NCBI GenBank assembly: GCA_964586455.1
Contig: CAZPHV010000019.1
Coordinates: 1 to 64,000 of the forward strand
Length of the DNA stretch: 64,000 nt
Origin: Aquimonas sp964586455
Lineage (GTDB): Bacteria > Pseudomonadota > Gammaproteobacteria > Xanthomonadales > Xanthomonadaceae
Direction: 5' to 3'
The stretch's first letter is position 1; every line of letters starts with the position of its first letter. Under the pieces are notes generated by a model. The model did no database searches. It saw only the letters and a program-made list of their open reading frames with translations, and had not been told where the DNA came from. The translations under genes and the position numbers were made by a program. This document shows positions 1 to 7,581 of this stretch, piece by piece.

Positions 1-1
1 A

Positions 2-703
2 CCGGGTGCGCGAGTCGAGGGTGGATCAATCTGCCGCGTAGCGGCTTCGTTCAACCAGCCGTTCCATCCGCAGATGATGGTGAAGGTGCTGCTGTACGGC
101 TATGCGACGGGCGTGTTCTCGTCGCGCAAGCTCGCCAAGCGCCTGCACGATGACGTCGCCTTCCGCGTTCTTTCGGCCGGCAATTTTCCCGCGCATCGGA
201 CGCTGAGCGACTTTCGTGCGCTGCACTTGGCGGAGCTGTCCGCGTTGTTCGTACAGGTAGTGAAGCTGGCACGTGAGTGTGGCCTGGTGAAGCTGGGCAC
301 GATCGCGATCGACGGGACCAAGGTGAAGGCCAACGCCTCGCGGCACAAGGCGATGAGCTACGCACGGATCGTGCAGGCCGAGGCGGAGCTGAAGCAGCAG
401 ATTGCGGACCTGCTGGAGCGTGCCCGTGCGGTGGACCTTGCGGAAGCGAACGCGCCTGAGCAGGACCTGCCCGCCGAGATTGCGCGTCGTGAGCAGCGTC
501 TTGCGGCAATTGAAGCGGCGAAAGCGCGGCTGGAAGCGCAGCAACGCGAGGCCGACACGGAACGCGGACGTCACGATGGCGATGAGCGCAAGCCCCGCCA
601 TCCGGACGGAACGCCCAAACGCGGCAAGCCCTTCAAGCGCGACTTCGGCGTACCGGAAGACGCAGCCCAGACCAGCTTCACCGACCCGGAGAGTCGGATC
701 ATG
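2..703 (+). pseudogene. IS1182-family transposase, N-terminal half
   Basis: The reading frame is open from the window edge, so the true start lies outside. It encodes the typical IS1182 N-terminal part: FHPQMMVKVLLYGYATGVFS, then RKLAKRLHDDVAFRVL and the DGTKVKANAS segment near the first catalytic Asp, followed by a charged coiled-coil stretch. The frame reaches the family motif TDPESRIM and stops with TGA directly after the ATG at 701-703. The missing remainder (KQSNGGFEHSYNAQ...) lies in the same orientation at 13418. Joining M(701-703) to K(13421) restores the family motif with no residue lost or duplicated. The gene is therefore interrupted rather than degraded. The most N-terminal residues visible (before NQPFHPQ) look unlike the family and may be frameshifted. 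Confidence 0.85.
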
Positions 704-1364
704 TGAAGGCCCGCTGCCCGCGATCGCCACCAGCCGCTATTTCGTCGACGTTCTCTACGGCCTGCTGCATCTGAAGTTCGGCGTGCTGGGGTCCCCGTCA
801 CCCGAGCTGCTTGCACGGAGCGATGCGCATCCGGGCATGGATCCGTGGTTCGAGTGGATGAAACACATGCAGCAGTACCCGCACACGGATGCGCCTGCGG
901 CTTTCGCGGGCACGCCGCTTCTTGACTGGGGCACGGACTGGCGCGTCGCGCTTTGGTTCGCGTGCGCAGACACAGGGGACGTTGACGGCGCGATCTACGT
1001 ATGGGACGCCACCGCCAGCGGCGAATGCCAGTCCACGCGCACCGTTCGAGAACTGCTCGATCGTATCGCCGGCCAAAACTGGGATCAGGGAGCAATACCC
1101 GGCTTGCCGATGATCTTCCGTCCACCGGCAATGACGCACATGGCGCGTGCGACAGCGCAACGGGCAATGTACGTGGCACAGATCGATCTGCGCTGGCATC
1201 TCGAACACGTCTTTCGTGAGAACGAACCCCGGTTGGGGCATCGGCTGTTCCTGAAGATTCGGGTCGCACATGCACTGAAGCCGCAGGTGCGTGAGCTGCT
1301 GCGCGAAGACGGCATCGATCAAGCAACGATGTATCCGGACCTGCAGCCCGACGAACAGATCTGA
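704..1364 (+). pseudogene. FRG-domain protein, 5'-truncated
   Basis: The frame that is open from 705 to the stop at 1364 encodes about 219 residues resembling the C-terminal part of an FRG-domain protein. The core FAGTPLLDWGTDWRVALWFA fits the family motif (LLDWS...ALYFA), followed by IYVWDA and a domain end near FLKIRVAHALK. No start codon or ribosome binding site is near the left edge. The first residues run straight into the transposase sequence in another frame, so the gene lost its 5' end at the 703/704 junction. FRG proteins are small accessory proteins often found in mobile or defence loci, and their biochemical role is not settled. A short internal product from the Met at 838 is possible but would lack the domain start. 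Confidence 0.6.
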
Positions 1365-1754
1365 GGCTGACGATCAGGCCCTGCCGGCGCCGCGTGCGCG
1401 CCTTGGCGTATGTGTAGACGTAAGCAAAGATTGGCCGCGCCGGCCACACGATGATTACTTTGCAACCAGAGGTTGGCCACAGCGACCGCTGCGCCCCTCC
1501 GCCAGCGCCGCAGTGCGGCCAAGCGCCAGGCGCCAGGCGCGACCGCTAGCGGGCGATCCACGCCGGAGGCCTGCGCACCCAGCATGTCGCAGCAGGCTGA
1601 ACGCGCTGGTTAGCGAATCCCAACGCTGCACTTAACGGCGTAAGATTCACCATAACAACTAACCTGGCCTGACCGTCGCGACAAGATCGCGAGGGCGACC
1701 GGGAGCAAAAGCCGCCGCAAGGCGGCTTTTGCGCATCTGGAGCCGTAGAAATCA
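1365..1754. other. gene-free stretch between two broken genes
   Basis: About 390 bases hold no convincing gene. Short open frames here lack ribosome binding sites and recognisable domains. The only clear structure is the hairpin at 1705-1732. The segment probably belonged to an older integration hotspot, since it joins a gene missing its start (FRG) to one missing its body (NYN). Confidence 0.5.
1705..1732 (+). terminator. hairpin with GCAA loop, probable rho-independent terminator
   Basis: The perfect inverted repeat GCAAAAGCCGCC-GCAA-GGCGGCTTTTGC has a 12 bp stem, a GNRA-type tetraloop and a T-run within the 3' arm. It would terminate transcription from the FRG fragment before the NYN fragment start at 1755. 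The symmetric A/T arms could serve both strands. Confidence 0.6.
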
Positions 1755-1835
1755 ATGTCGAATCCCGCCGTGCTTCGCACGCGGATCTACGTCGACGGAT
1801 ACAACTTCCACATATGCAGCCGCCGTGGGCGTTGA
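1755..1835 (+). pseudogene. NYN-domain protein, only the first codons remain
   Basis: An ATG at 1755 opens a 26-codon frame whose residues 8-18, RTRIYVDGYNF, match the conserved start of NYN/LabA-type (PIN-like) ribonuclease proteins, where the Asp is a metal ligand. After residue 19 the similarity ends, and a TGA follows at 1833-1835. The simplest reading is that the metal-resistance segment joined here at about 1810-1820 and removed the rest. Too short to be functional. Confidence 0.5.
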
Positions 1836-1862
1836 GCCGTGCGGTGTGAACCTGGCCGAACG

Positions 1863-2285
1863 TCACCCCGGCGTCGGGGGCTTGCGCGAATGGTGAGGCG
1901 GCTGCCGCAGCGCATCGAGGATCGTGCACTGGTCGCGCTGGCCACCCGCGCACACGGAGATGGTGCGCTCGAGCTCTTTGGCCATTCGCGCGAGTTCGCG
2001 CATGCGGGCTCTGATGTCGTCCAGGTGATGCCGCGCGAGTTGGTCGACCTGCGCGCAGGACAGTGAAGCGTCGTGTGCCAGCGTGAGCAGGCTGCGAATT
2101 TCGTCAAGGCCGAATCCGAGCTCACGGCCCCGGATGATGAAACGCAAGCGCTGCACCTGCTCCGCGCTGTAGTCGCGGTAGCCCCCAGACGTGCGCAACG
2201 GCCGGGGCAGCAAGCCCACCCGTTCGTAGTAGCGAATCGTCTCGATGGGACACCCACCTCGGACTGCCGCCTCACCGATCTTCAT
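1863..2285 (-). CDS. MerR-family regulator, CadR/PbrR-like
   Basis: A 140-residue MerR-type activator. The N-terminal winged helix carries the signature MKIGEAA...ETIRYYERVGLLPRP, followed by a long dimerisation helix. Metal-binding cysteines lie at C77 (SLSCAQVDQL), C112 and C120 (VCAGGQRDQC), close to the C77/C112/C119 pattern described for CadR, so Cd, Zn or Pb is the likely inducer. It is transcribed away from the desaturase-CDF genes. The promoter with a perfect 21 bp palindrome at 2292-2312 lies just upstream of its start and faces those genes. Family knowledge says such proteins bend and untwist that promoter when metal is bound. The C-terminus (PPHHSRKPPTPG) is short and has fewer His than true CadR. 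The exact metal is uncertain. Confidence 0.9.
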   Translation of the reverse strand: MKIGEAAVRGGCPIETIRYYERVGLLPRPLRTSGGYRDYSAEQVQRLRFIIRGRELGFGLDEIRSLLTLAHDASLSCAQVDQLARHHLDDIRARMRELARMAKELERTISVCAGGQRDQCTILDALRQPPHHSRKPPTPG

Positions 2286-2288
2286 CGC

Positions 2289-2319
2289 TTGACCCTGTAG
2301 TCACTACAGGGTTTAGCCT
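2289..2319 (+). promoter_or_regulatory. MerR-type metal-inducible promoter with operator
   Basis: A -35 box TTGACC (2289-2294) and a -10 box TAGCCT (2314-2319) are separated by 19 bp, the overlong spacer typical of MerR-controlled promoters. The spacer holds the perfect palindrome ACCCTGTAG-TCA-CTACAGGGT (2292-2312), a near match to known ZntR/CadR operators. It reads toward the gene at 2347 and lies between it and the divergent regulator. Confidence 0.9.
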
Positions 2320-2346
2320 ACACGCCCTTCTTGCCGGAGCCGAGCG

Positions 2347-3516
2347 ATGGCCGCCCTGGTCCGCTATGCCGCCTATCCAACCGTCATGGTCAGCGCGCTC
2401 ATCATCGCGCTCGCCGTCGCCAGCGGATTGCTGACGGCGGGCTGGCTGCCTGTGACCGCCGGCGTGTGCATCGCGTTGGTGGCCCTGCTGGAGCGGTTCG
2501 CGCCGTTTGAGCCACAGTGGCTCGCCGATCAGGGCGACACCCGCGCCGATGTTGTGCACGCGTTGGTGAACTGGGCGCTGTTGAGTGGCGCGGCCATGGT
2601 GGTGCATGCGATCACGCAGGTCAGCGGACTGCCGCCTGCGTTGCCACGGTGGCCGGTCTGGGCGCAGTTCATGGCGGTCGCGGTCATCTTCGATCTTGGT
2701 CTGTACGCGATGCACGTGGCGAGTCATCGATGGCCGGCGGCCTGGCGCCTGCATGCCATCCATCACAGCGCGCAACGGCTGTACTGGCTCAACGGCGAAC
2801 GCCGCCACCCGCTAAGTGCGGCGCTGATGGCGGCGCCCGGGCTGCTCGCGCTCGCGGTTCTTGGTGCGCCACCCATCATCGTCAGCGCCTGGCTCGCGGT
2901 GGTGGCCGTGCATCTCGCGTTTCAGCACGCCAATCTCGACTACCGCCTGGGTCCGCTGCGCCGCTGGATCGCCGGTGCGCAAACGCACCGCTGGCATCAC
3001 AAGCGTGAGTACGAAGATGCGCAGGTGAACTTCGGCGAATTCCTGCTGGTGTGGGATCGCCTGCTTGGAACGTTCCTCGATCCCGCGGGACGGCTCGACG
3101 CGGATGCGGTGGGCCTGCGCAGCAACGACGTGCCCGCAGGCTACGTCGCGCAGCTGCGCTGGCCCTTTGCGATGCCACCGCAGGTACGCCGCGCGTACGA
3201 TGCGAACCTGATGGCCGGCGATGAGGCGCTGCGCCGCGGAGAGGCCGAAGACGCGATGACGCTGTACGAGGCGGCCCATATCCTGGGGCAAACGTGGACC
3301 GGCCCTCACGTGCGCAGCCACGTTGCCATCCTGCGCTGGGCGATCCACTGCAAGCAGCCGCGCGAAATCGTCGGACAGCTGACCCGCATCGCCGCCGCCG
3401 CACTGTTCACCTGGCTGTGGGTGCCGGCCGGCAACCCGGGCAGCACCCGCGTGCCGGCGCTCGCCCGTCGTGCCATCCCAGACCATCTCGCCCGACTGCT
3501 GGAGACAAGCGCATGA
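2347..3516 (+). CDS. sterol desaturase-family membrane protein fused to a DUF3703-like domain
   Basis: 389 residues. The first 275 or so form a membrane-bound fatty-acid-hydroxylase/sterol-desaturase protein with several hydrophobic segments and three histidine boxes for a di-iron site: HVASH (123-127), HAIHH (136-140) and HRWHH (214-218). From about residue 280 the sequence changes to a soluble segment (ALRRGEAEDA, AHILGQ, GPHVRSHVAILRWA, VPAGNPGSTRVPALARR) that fits DUF3703, normally a separate protein of roughly 115 residues in metal operons. The two parts share one frame with no internal stop. It is the first gene behind the MerR-type promoter and overlaps the CDF gene by ATGA. Substrate is unknown. 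A role in lipid adjustment under metal stress is inference. Confidence 0.8.
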   Translation: MAALVRYAAYPTVMVSALIIALAVASGLLTAGWLPVTAGVCIALVALLERFAPFEPQWLADQGDTRADVVHALVNWALLSGAAMVVHAITQVSGLPPALPRWPVWAQFMAVAVIFDLGLYAMHVASHRWPAAWRLHAIHHSAQRLYWLNGERRHPLSAALMAAPGLLALAVLGAPPIIVSAWLAVVAVHLAFQHANLDYRLGPLRRWIAGAQTHRWHHKREYEDAQVNFGEFLLVWDRLLGTFLDPAGRLDADAVGLRSNDVPAGYVAQLRWPFAMPPQVRRAYDANLMAGDEALRRGEAEDAMTLYEAAHILGQTWTGPHVRSHVAILRWAIHCKQPREIVGQLTRIAAAALFTWLWVPAGNPGSTRVPALARRAIPDHLARLLETSA

Positions 3517-4142
3517 GCGACTGCGGCTGCCACACCGAACCCACCAACGATCCCTCGCAGCGCCGCACGCTGTGGATTGCGCTGGCGCTCAACGCCGTGA
3601 TGGCGGTGGTGGGTTTCATCATCGGCTGGACTGCGCATTCCACCGGCGTGCTCGCCGACGCGTTGGACATGTTGTCGGACGCATCGGCCTATGCGATCGG
3701 GCTCGCCGCGATCGGCCGCAGCTCCACCTTCAAGCTCCACGCCGCGCAGTGGAGCGGCGGCATCCTGCTGATTCTCGGCATCGGCATCATGGTGGAAGCG
3801 GTGCGCCGGGGTCTGGTCGGCAGCGAGCCGCTCAGCGGATGGATGGCGCTGGCGGCCGGTTTGTCGTTGATCGTGAACCTGGTCGTGCTGCGTCTGCTGC
3901 GGCCGTTCCAGCAGGGCGAGGTGCACCTGCGCGCCACGTGGATCTTCACCCGCGCCGACGTCGTGGCCAACATCGGTGTGATCCTCGCCGCAGGCCTGGT
4001 CGCCCTGACGCAGTCGCGTTTTCCCGACCTGATCGTGGGCGCCGCCATCGGCGCGTATGTGGTCAAGGAAGCCATCGAAATCCTGCGCGAGGCCGCGCAG
4101 GCCAAGCCATCCTCCGTTGAGAGAACGCATGACCAGCCGTGA
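3513..4142 (+). CDS. cation diffusion facilitator, CzcD-like
   Basis: 209 residues, a short CDF-type exporter with about six membrane segments and no cytoplasmic C-terminal domain. Metal ligands are visible in TM2 (LADALDMLSD, with D49, D52 and D56) and TM5 (RADVVANIG, with D149 and N153). The N-terminus holds a small Cys/His patch (CGCHTE). It overlaps the desaturase gene (ATGA at 3513-3516) and is translationally coupled to it under the MerR-type promoter. Family members export Zn, Cd or Co from cytoplasm to periplasm by proton exchange, which would feed the CzcCBA system downstream. Confidence 0.85.
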   Translation: MSDCGCHTEPTNDPSQRRTLWIALALNAVMAVVGFIIGWTAHSTGVLADALDMLSDASAYAIGLAAIGRSSTFKLHAAQWSGGILLILGIGIMVEAVRRGLVGSEPLSGWMALAAGLSLIVNLVVLRLLRPFQQGEVHLRATWIFTRADVVANIGVILAAGLVALTQSRFPDLIVGAAIGAYVVKEAIEILREAAQAKPSSVERTHDQP

Positions 4143-4638
4143 CGAAGAAAAACGCTCGGTGCTTGCGCGCGTACGCGTTGTGGATCCGGTGCCGGGCTGC
4201 GCCTATGCCCTGCAGCATCGCGACGGCACGCTCGACCACGTCCAGCTCGCCGCGGACGACGCCCTGGCATTCACCGCATCGATCACGCTGAAGGTGCGCG
4301 ACGACGACACGTTCGACCCCACCGGCAACCACGTCAACGGTCCGCGTGGGCGATGGTTCCTGTACGTGTGCAGCGGCACGTTGGCAGGCCAGGCGGATTC
4401 ACCGTGGACGCGCCGCGCCAAGGTCTCGCTCGACGGGCTCGCCGACGCGGTGCCACTGTCGGTCGACCTCATGCCACCGCTGATCGAGGTCGTGATCGCA
4501 GGACGGGCACGTGACGGAGGGCCGGCCTGCGCGAGCGTTGTGCCTGTGGCGCCGTGGCGGCTGTACGCGGAACTGATGTCAACGCGTTGCACCAGGCGGT
4601 GGTCCTGTAATTGTATCCACCCCGCCTCGTTCCTATGA
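4129..4638 (+). CDS. DUF5990-like protein
   Basis: 169 residues starting inside the end of the CDF gene (4129 against a CDF stop at 4140-4142). The core (VPGCAYALQHRDG, DDDTFDPTGNHVNGPRGRWF, LYVCSGTLAGQADSPWTRR, AKVSLDGL) fits the small soluble DUF5990 family, whose function is unknown. The last 20 residues (STRCTRRWSCNCIHPASFL) do not look like the family and may be new sequence after a frameshift or junction. Position suggests co-transcription with the CDF gene. Confidence 0.6.
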   Translation: MTSRDEEKRSVLARVRVVDPVPGCAYALQHRDGTLDHVQLAADDALAFTASITLKVRDDDTFDPTGNHVNGPRGRWFLYVCSGTLAGQADSPWTRRAKVSLDGLADAVPLSVDLMPPLIEVVIAGRARDGGPACASVVPVAPWRLYAELMSTRCTRRWSCNCIHPASFL

Positions 4639-4645
4639 TGATTCC

Positions 4646-4987
4646 GTGACCCTGATTCCCCGCCACCTCGTCCGCAAGATCGCCATGCTGCTGCTGGCGG
4701 CGATGCTGATTGCGCCGGTGATGGACGCGTTCGCGTGCGCGGCTGAAATCCCGGCCGTGCATACAGGCGAGGCAAGCCTCGATGCGCCGTCGGCGGAGGA
4801 GCTGCGCTCCGATGAGCACGGCCATGGCGTGTGCGGGCACAACCACTGCCATCACACGACCGCGCACGTCACTGCCCAGGTGGCGATTGCCGATGCAGCG
4901 GGTGAGGGGCGAGCTCCGCAGGTCGGCCGCGATGCCGATCGCGTGTCGAATGTGTCCGATGTACTTTTGAGGCCACCACGGATCTGA
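4646..4987 (+). CDS. small exported His/Cys protein at the head of the czc operon, CzcI-like
   Basis: 113 residues from a GTG start at 4646. Residues 9-32 form a signal peptide (IAMLLLAAMLIAPVMDAFACA), followed by an acidic stretch and a metal-binding-looking cluster HGHGVCGHNHCHHTTAH. Proteins of this design precede czcC in many czc operons and are called CzcI; they are thought to modulate metal response in the periplasm, but this is weakly characterised. Sequence alone does not prove homology. It ends 56 bases before czcC and has the same orientation. Confidence 0.6.
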   Translation: MTLIPRHLVRKIAMLLLAAMLIAPVMDAFACAAEIPAVHTGEASLDAPSAEELRSDEHGHGVCGHNHCHHTTAHVTAQVAIADAAGEGRAPQVGRDADRVSNVSDVLLRPPRI

Positions 4988-5043
4988 CGTGAGGCGCCCG
5001 AGCTGCGGGCTGTTCCGTCTTTAATCGATCCCTGGAGTGTCCC

Positions 5044-6315
5044 ATGTCTTTTTCGCGTTTCCTGCCGCGTCGTGCGGCGGGTCTGGCGGTGGCTGTCTGC
5101 GCGCTCGCGTGGTTGCCTTCGCCTGTTCTGTCAGCCGATCCCGCCGATCCCACGTACGCCACTCCCACCTACGGCGCCCTGCTTGCGCGCTTGGATGCCA
5201 TGCCGCTTGCCATGGAGGCGGCCGCATTGTCCGACGCTGCGCAAGCGCAGGCCGCGCAGGCGCATGCCCTTCCGAATCCCTCGCTGGGCTGGGAGGCCGA
5301 GAACGTGCTCGGCGATGGGCCCTACAGCGGCTTCGGTGGCGGGGAGACCACCTTCTCCGTGACCCAACCGCTGGAACTGTTCGGCCAACGCGGCGCCCGC
5401 ATCGCCGCGGCGCGTGCCGAGGCGGACGCCACCGAGCTGCGTAGTGAGCAGATGCGCTGGCGGGCGGCCAGCCGCCTCGCCCTCGCCTATGCCGGCGCCG
5501 AGGCGGCGGCGCGTCGGCTGCAGCTGGCCGAGGAGGTGCTGGCGCTGACCGAGCAGGACGCCGATGCCGTCGCGCGCCTGGTGCAGGAAGGCCGTGAGGC
5601 CAGCTTGCGCGGCGTGCAGGCAGCGAGCGAGGCGCAGGCCGCGCTCGCCTCGGTCGATGCCGCCCGCGCCATGCGGGACGGTGCCTTCGCCCGCCTGGCC
5701 GCGTTCGCGCTGCTCGACCGCGTCAGCGCATTGGGCGACAGCCTGCTCGATCGCGAGCCGCGCTCGATGGCGCACCCGAGCGACGCGCCGTTGGCCGTGC
5801 GGTTGGCCGAAGCCGAGGTCAATGCAGCGAACGCGCGTGTGACGGTGGAGCAGCGCCGCGCTCGCCCCGAACTGAGCGTGTCGGCCGGCGCCCGCCGCTT
5901 TCGCGGCGCGGATGACGATGCGTTCACGATCGGCGTGAATCTCTCGGTGCCGCTGTTCGACCGCAACCGCGGTGGGATTCGCGCGGCCTACGCGCAGGAG
6001 CGTGCCGCCCAGGCCCGGCTTGCCGCCCAGCAACAGGAGGCGCATGCCGAGCGGATTGGGGCCGAGGCCACGCTGACCGCGTCTGCGAGCCGCACACGCG
6101 CAGCAGACGCCGGCCTCGCTGCCGCCGAGGAAGCCTACCGCTTGGCACGGGTGGGCGTGGATGCCGGACGCGTGTCGCAGCTGGAATTGCGCGCCTCGCG
6201 CACGACGCTGATCGCCGCCCGAAATGCCGTCGTGGATGCGCGCCTTGCGCGTGTTCTCGCCGAAATCGATCTTGCGCGCCTCGATGGCCGCGCCCCGTTT
6301 GAGGATGCCCGATGA
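5044..6315 (+). CDS. czcC: outer-membrane factor of Czc-type efflux (TolC family)
   Basis: 423 residues with an N-terminal signal peptide ending near SPVLSADPA, then two TolC-type OEP repeats with long alpha-helical stretches rich in Ala, Arg and Glu. It begins with ATG at 5044 after a GGAG-like site and overlaps czcB by ATGA (6312-6315). It should form the outer-membrane channel for the CzcB-CzcA pump and release Zn, Cd or Co to the medium. Assignment to Czc rather than Cus rests on the neighbours, since OMF proteins alone do not reveal the substrate. Confidence 0.85.
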   Translation: MSFSRFLPRRAAGLAVAVCALAWLPSPVLSADPADPTYATPTYGALLARLDAMPLAMEAAALSDAAQAQAAQAHALPNPSLGWEAENVLGDGPYSGFGGGETTFSVTQPLELFGQRGARIAAARAEADATELRSEQMRWRAASRLALAYAGAEAAARRLQLAEEVLALTEQDADAVARLVQEGREASLRGVQAASEAQAALASVDAARAMRDGAFARLAAFALLDRVSALGDSLLDREPRSMAHPSDAPLAVRLAEAEVNAANARVTVEQRRARPELSVSAGARRFRGADDDAFTIGVNLSVPLFDRNRGGIRAAYAQERAAQARLAAQQQEAHAERIGAEATLTASASRTRAADAGLAAAEEAYRLARVGVDAGRVSQLELRASRTTLIAARNAVVDARLARVLAEIDLARLDGRAPFEDAR

Positions 6316-7571
6316 ATACGACGACACGACGGCTGCTGCTGACTGCAGCGTTTGGACTGGTCTTGGCGCTGGGCTTTGGCCTCGCCCGCTGGACCGCGAC
6401 ACCGGGATCCTCCGAGACTCCGGCAATGCACGACACCGACACACATGCAGACGCTGACCACGACGCGGAGGAAGGCGAAGGGCACGATGACCACGACAAC
6501 GAAGAGGACCACGACGAAGAAGGTGGCGAAGGCGGCGAAGCGCACGCAGACGGTCACGCTGAAGAAGGTGTGATCGCACTCACCGCCGAGCAGCTGGCCG
6601 CCTCAGGGATCGAGTTGGTTGCGGTGGGCCGGGGCGGCGGCAGCGAGATCCGTCTGAGCGGGCGGGTGGAAGCGGCCATCGGTGGTCGCGCTGCGGTGGC
6701 GACGTCCGTCGCCGGGCGCGTGGAACGGGTGTTGGTGGCGCCGGGCGATCGTGTGGCGGCGAATGCGCCGCTGGCGATCCTCGCGAGCGGTGAGGCGGCG
6801 ACGCTGCGGGCCTCCGTGGACGCGGCCCGCGCCGGTGCGGACGCGGCCCGGCGTGTCCATGCGCGAGATCAGGCGCTGCTGGAGCAGGGCATCGTCTCGC
6901 GGCAGGACATGGAAGCATCGCGGGCGCGCTCTCTCGCCGCCGATGCCACGGCCCGCGCCGCCGCCGCGCAGATGCAGACCGCAGGTTCACCGGACGCCTC
7001 CGGACGCGTCACGATCGCAAGTCCCATCGCCGGCATCGTCGGCAGTGTCGGCGTGGCGCCGGGCGGCGTGGTAGCGGCCGGGGCATTAATTGCCCAAGTG
7101 ACCGACCCTGCGCAGACGGAGCTGGTGTTCCACGCGTCGCCCGCCGCCGCCGCGCAGATCACCGCCGGCATGCCGATGCAGGTGCAAGGCCCGCGCGGCA
7201 GCTTCGATGCCACGGTGGTCGGTGTCGCGGCGGATATCAGCGAGACCGGAGGGGCGACGCTCGTTCGCGCCACCGGCGCCGCCGCCGACCTGCCGCCGGC
7301 CGGGTCGCCCGTTGCCGGGGTGGTCGTCGTGTCCGCACAGTCGGGTACCGCGACCGTGCCCGCCGACGCGGTGCAGACCGTGGAGGGACGGTCGGTGGTG
7401 TTCGTGGCGAGCGATACCGGGTTTCGTGCCACGCCCGTACTTGCCGGTCGGCGTGCAGGTGGTCGCATCGAAGTGCTCAGTGGCCTGTCGGGCAACGAAC
7501 GTATCGCGGGCGTCAACGCCTTCCTGCTCAAAGCCGAGCTCGCCAAGGGCGAAGCCGGGCACGACCACTGA
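6312..7571 (+). CDS. czcB: periplasmic adaptor of Czc-type RND efflux
   Basis: 419 residues. A single N-terminal membrane/signal segment (residues 8-26) is followed by an unusual His/Asp/Glu-rich stretch (about 40-84; HDTDTHADADHDAEEGEG and so on) that probably binds Zn, Co or Cd. The body is a classic membrane fusion protein: barrel-sandwich lipoyl halves (SGRVEAAIGGRAAVAT... and VTIASPIAGIVGSV), a helical hairpin and beta-barrel, and ends HDH. It links CzcA in the inner membrane to CzcC. The gene overlaps czcC and lies 10 bases before czcA, so it is one operon. Confidence 0.9.
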   Translation: MNTTTRRLLLTAAFGLVLALGFGLARWTATPGSSETPAMHDTDTHADADHDAEEGEGHDDHDNEEDHDEEGGEGGEAHADGHAEEGVIALTAEQLAASGIELVAVGRGGGSEIRLSGRVEAAIGGRAAVATSVAGRVERVLVAPGDRVAANAPLAILASGEAATLRASVDAARAGADAARRVHARDQALLEQGIVSRQDMEASRARSLAADATARAAAAQMQTAGSPDASGRVTIASPIAGIVGSVGVAPGGVVAAGALIAQVTDPAQTELVFHASPAAAAQITAGMPMQVQGPRGSFDATVVGVAADISETGGATLVRATGAAADLPPAGSPVAGVVVVSAQSGTATVPADAVQTVEGRSVVFVASDTGFRATPVLAGRRAGGRIEVLSGLSGNERIAGVNAFLLKAELAKGEAGHDH

Positions 7572-7581
7572 GGCGATCACC

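Noticed and set aside
1560..1660. Possible integron attC site (GCTGGTTAGCG, CTTAACGGCG) between the FRG and NYN fragments
   Set aside because: The outer core sites do not fit RYYYAAC/GTTRRRY and no complementary partner arm was found. It remains worth a structural attC search.
2272..4130. Long minus-strand frames opposite the desaturase and CDF genes
   Set aside because: No domain or ribosome site, and the plus-strand proteins have clear motifs.
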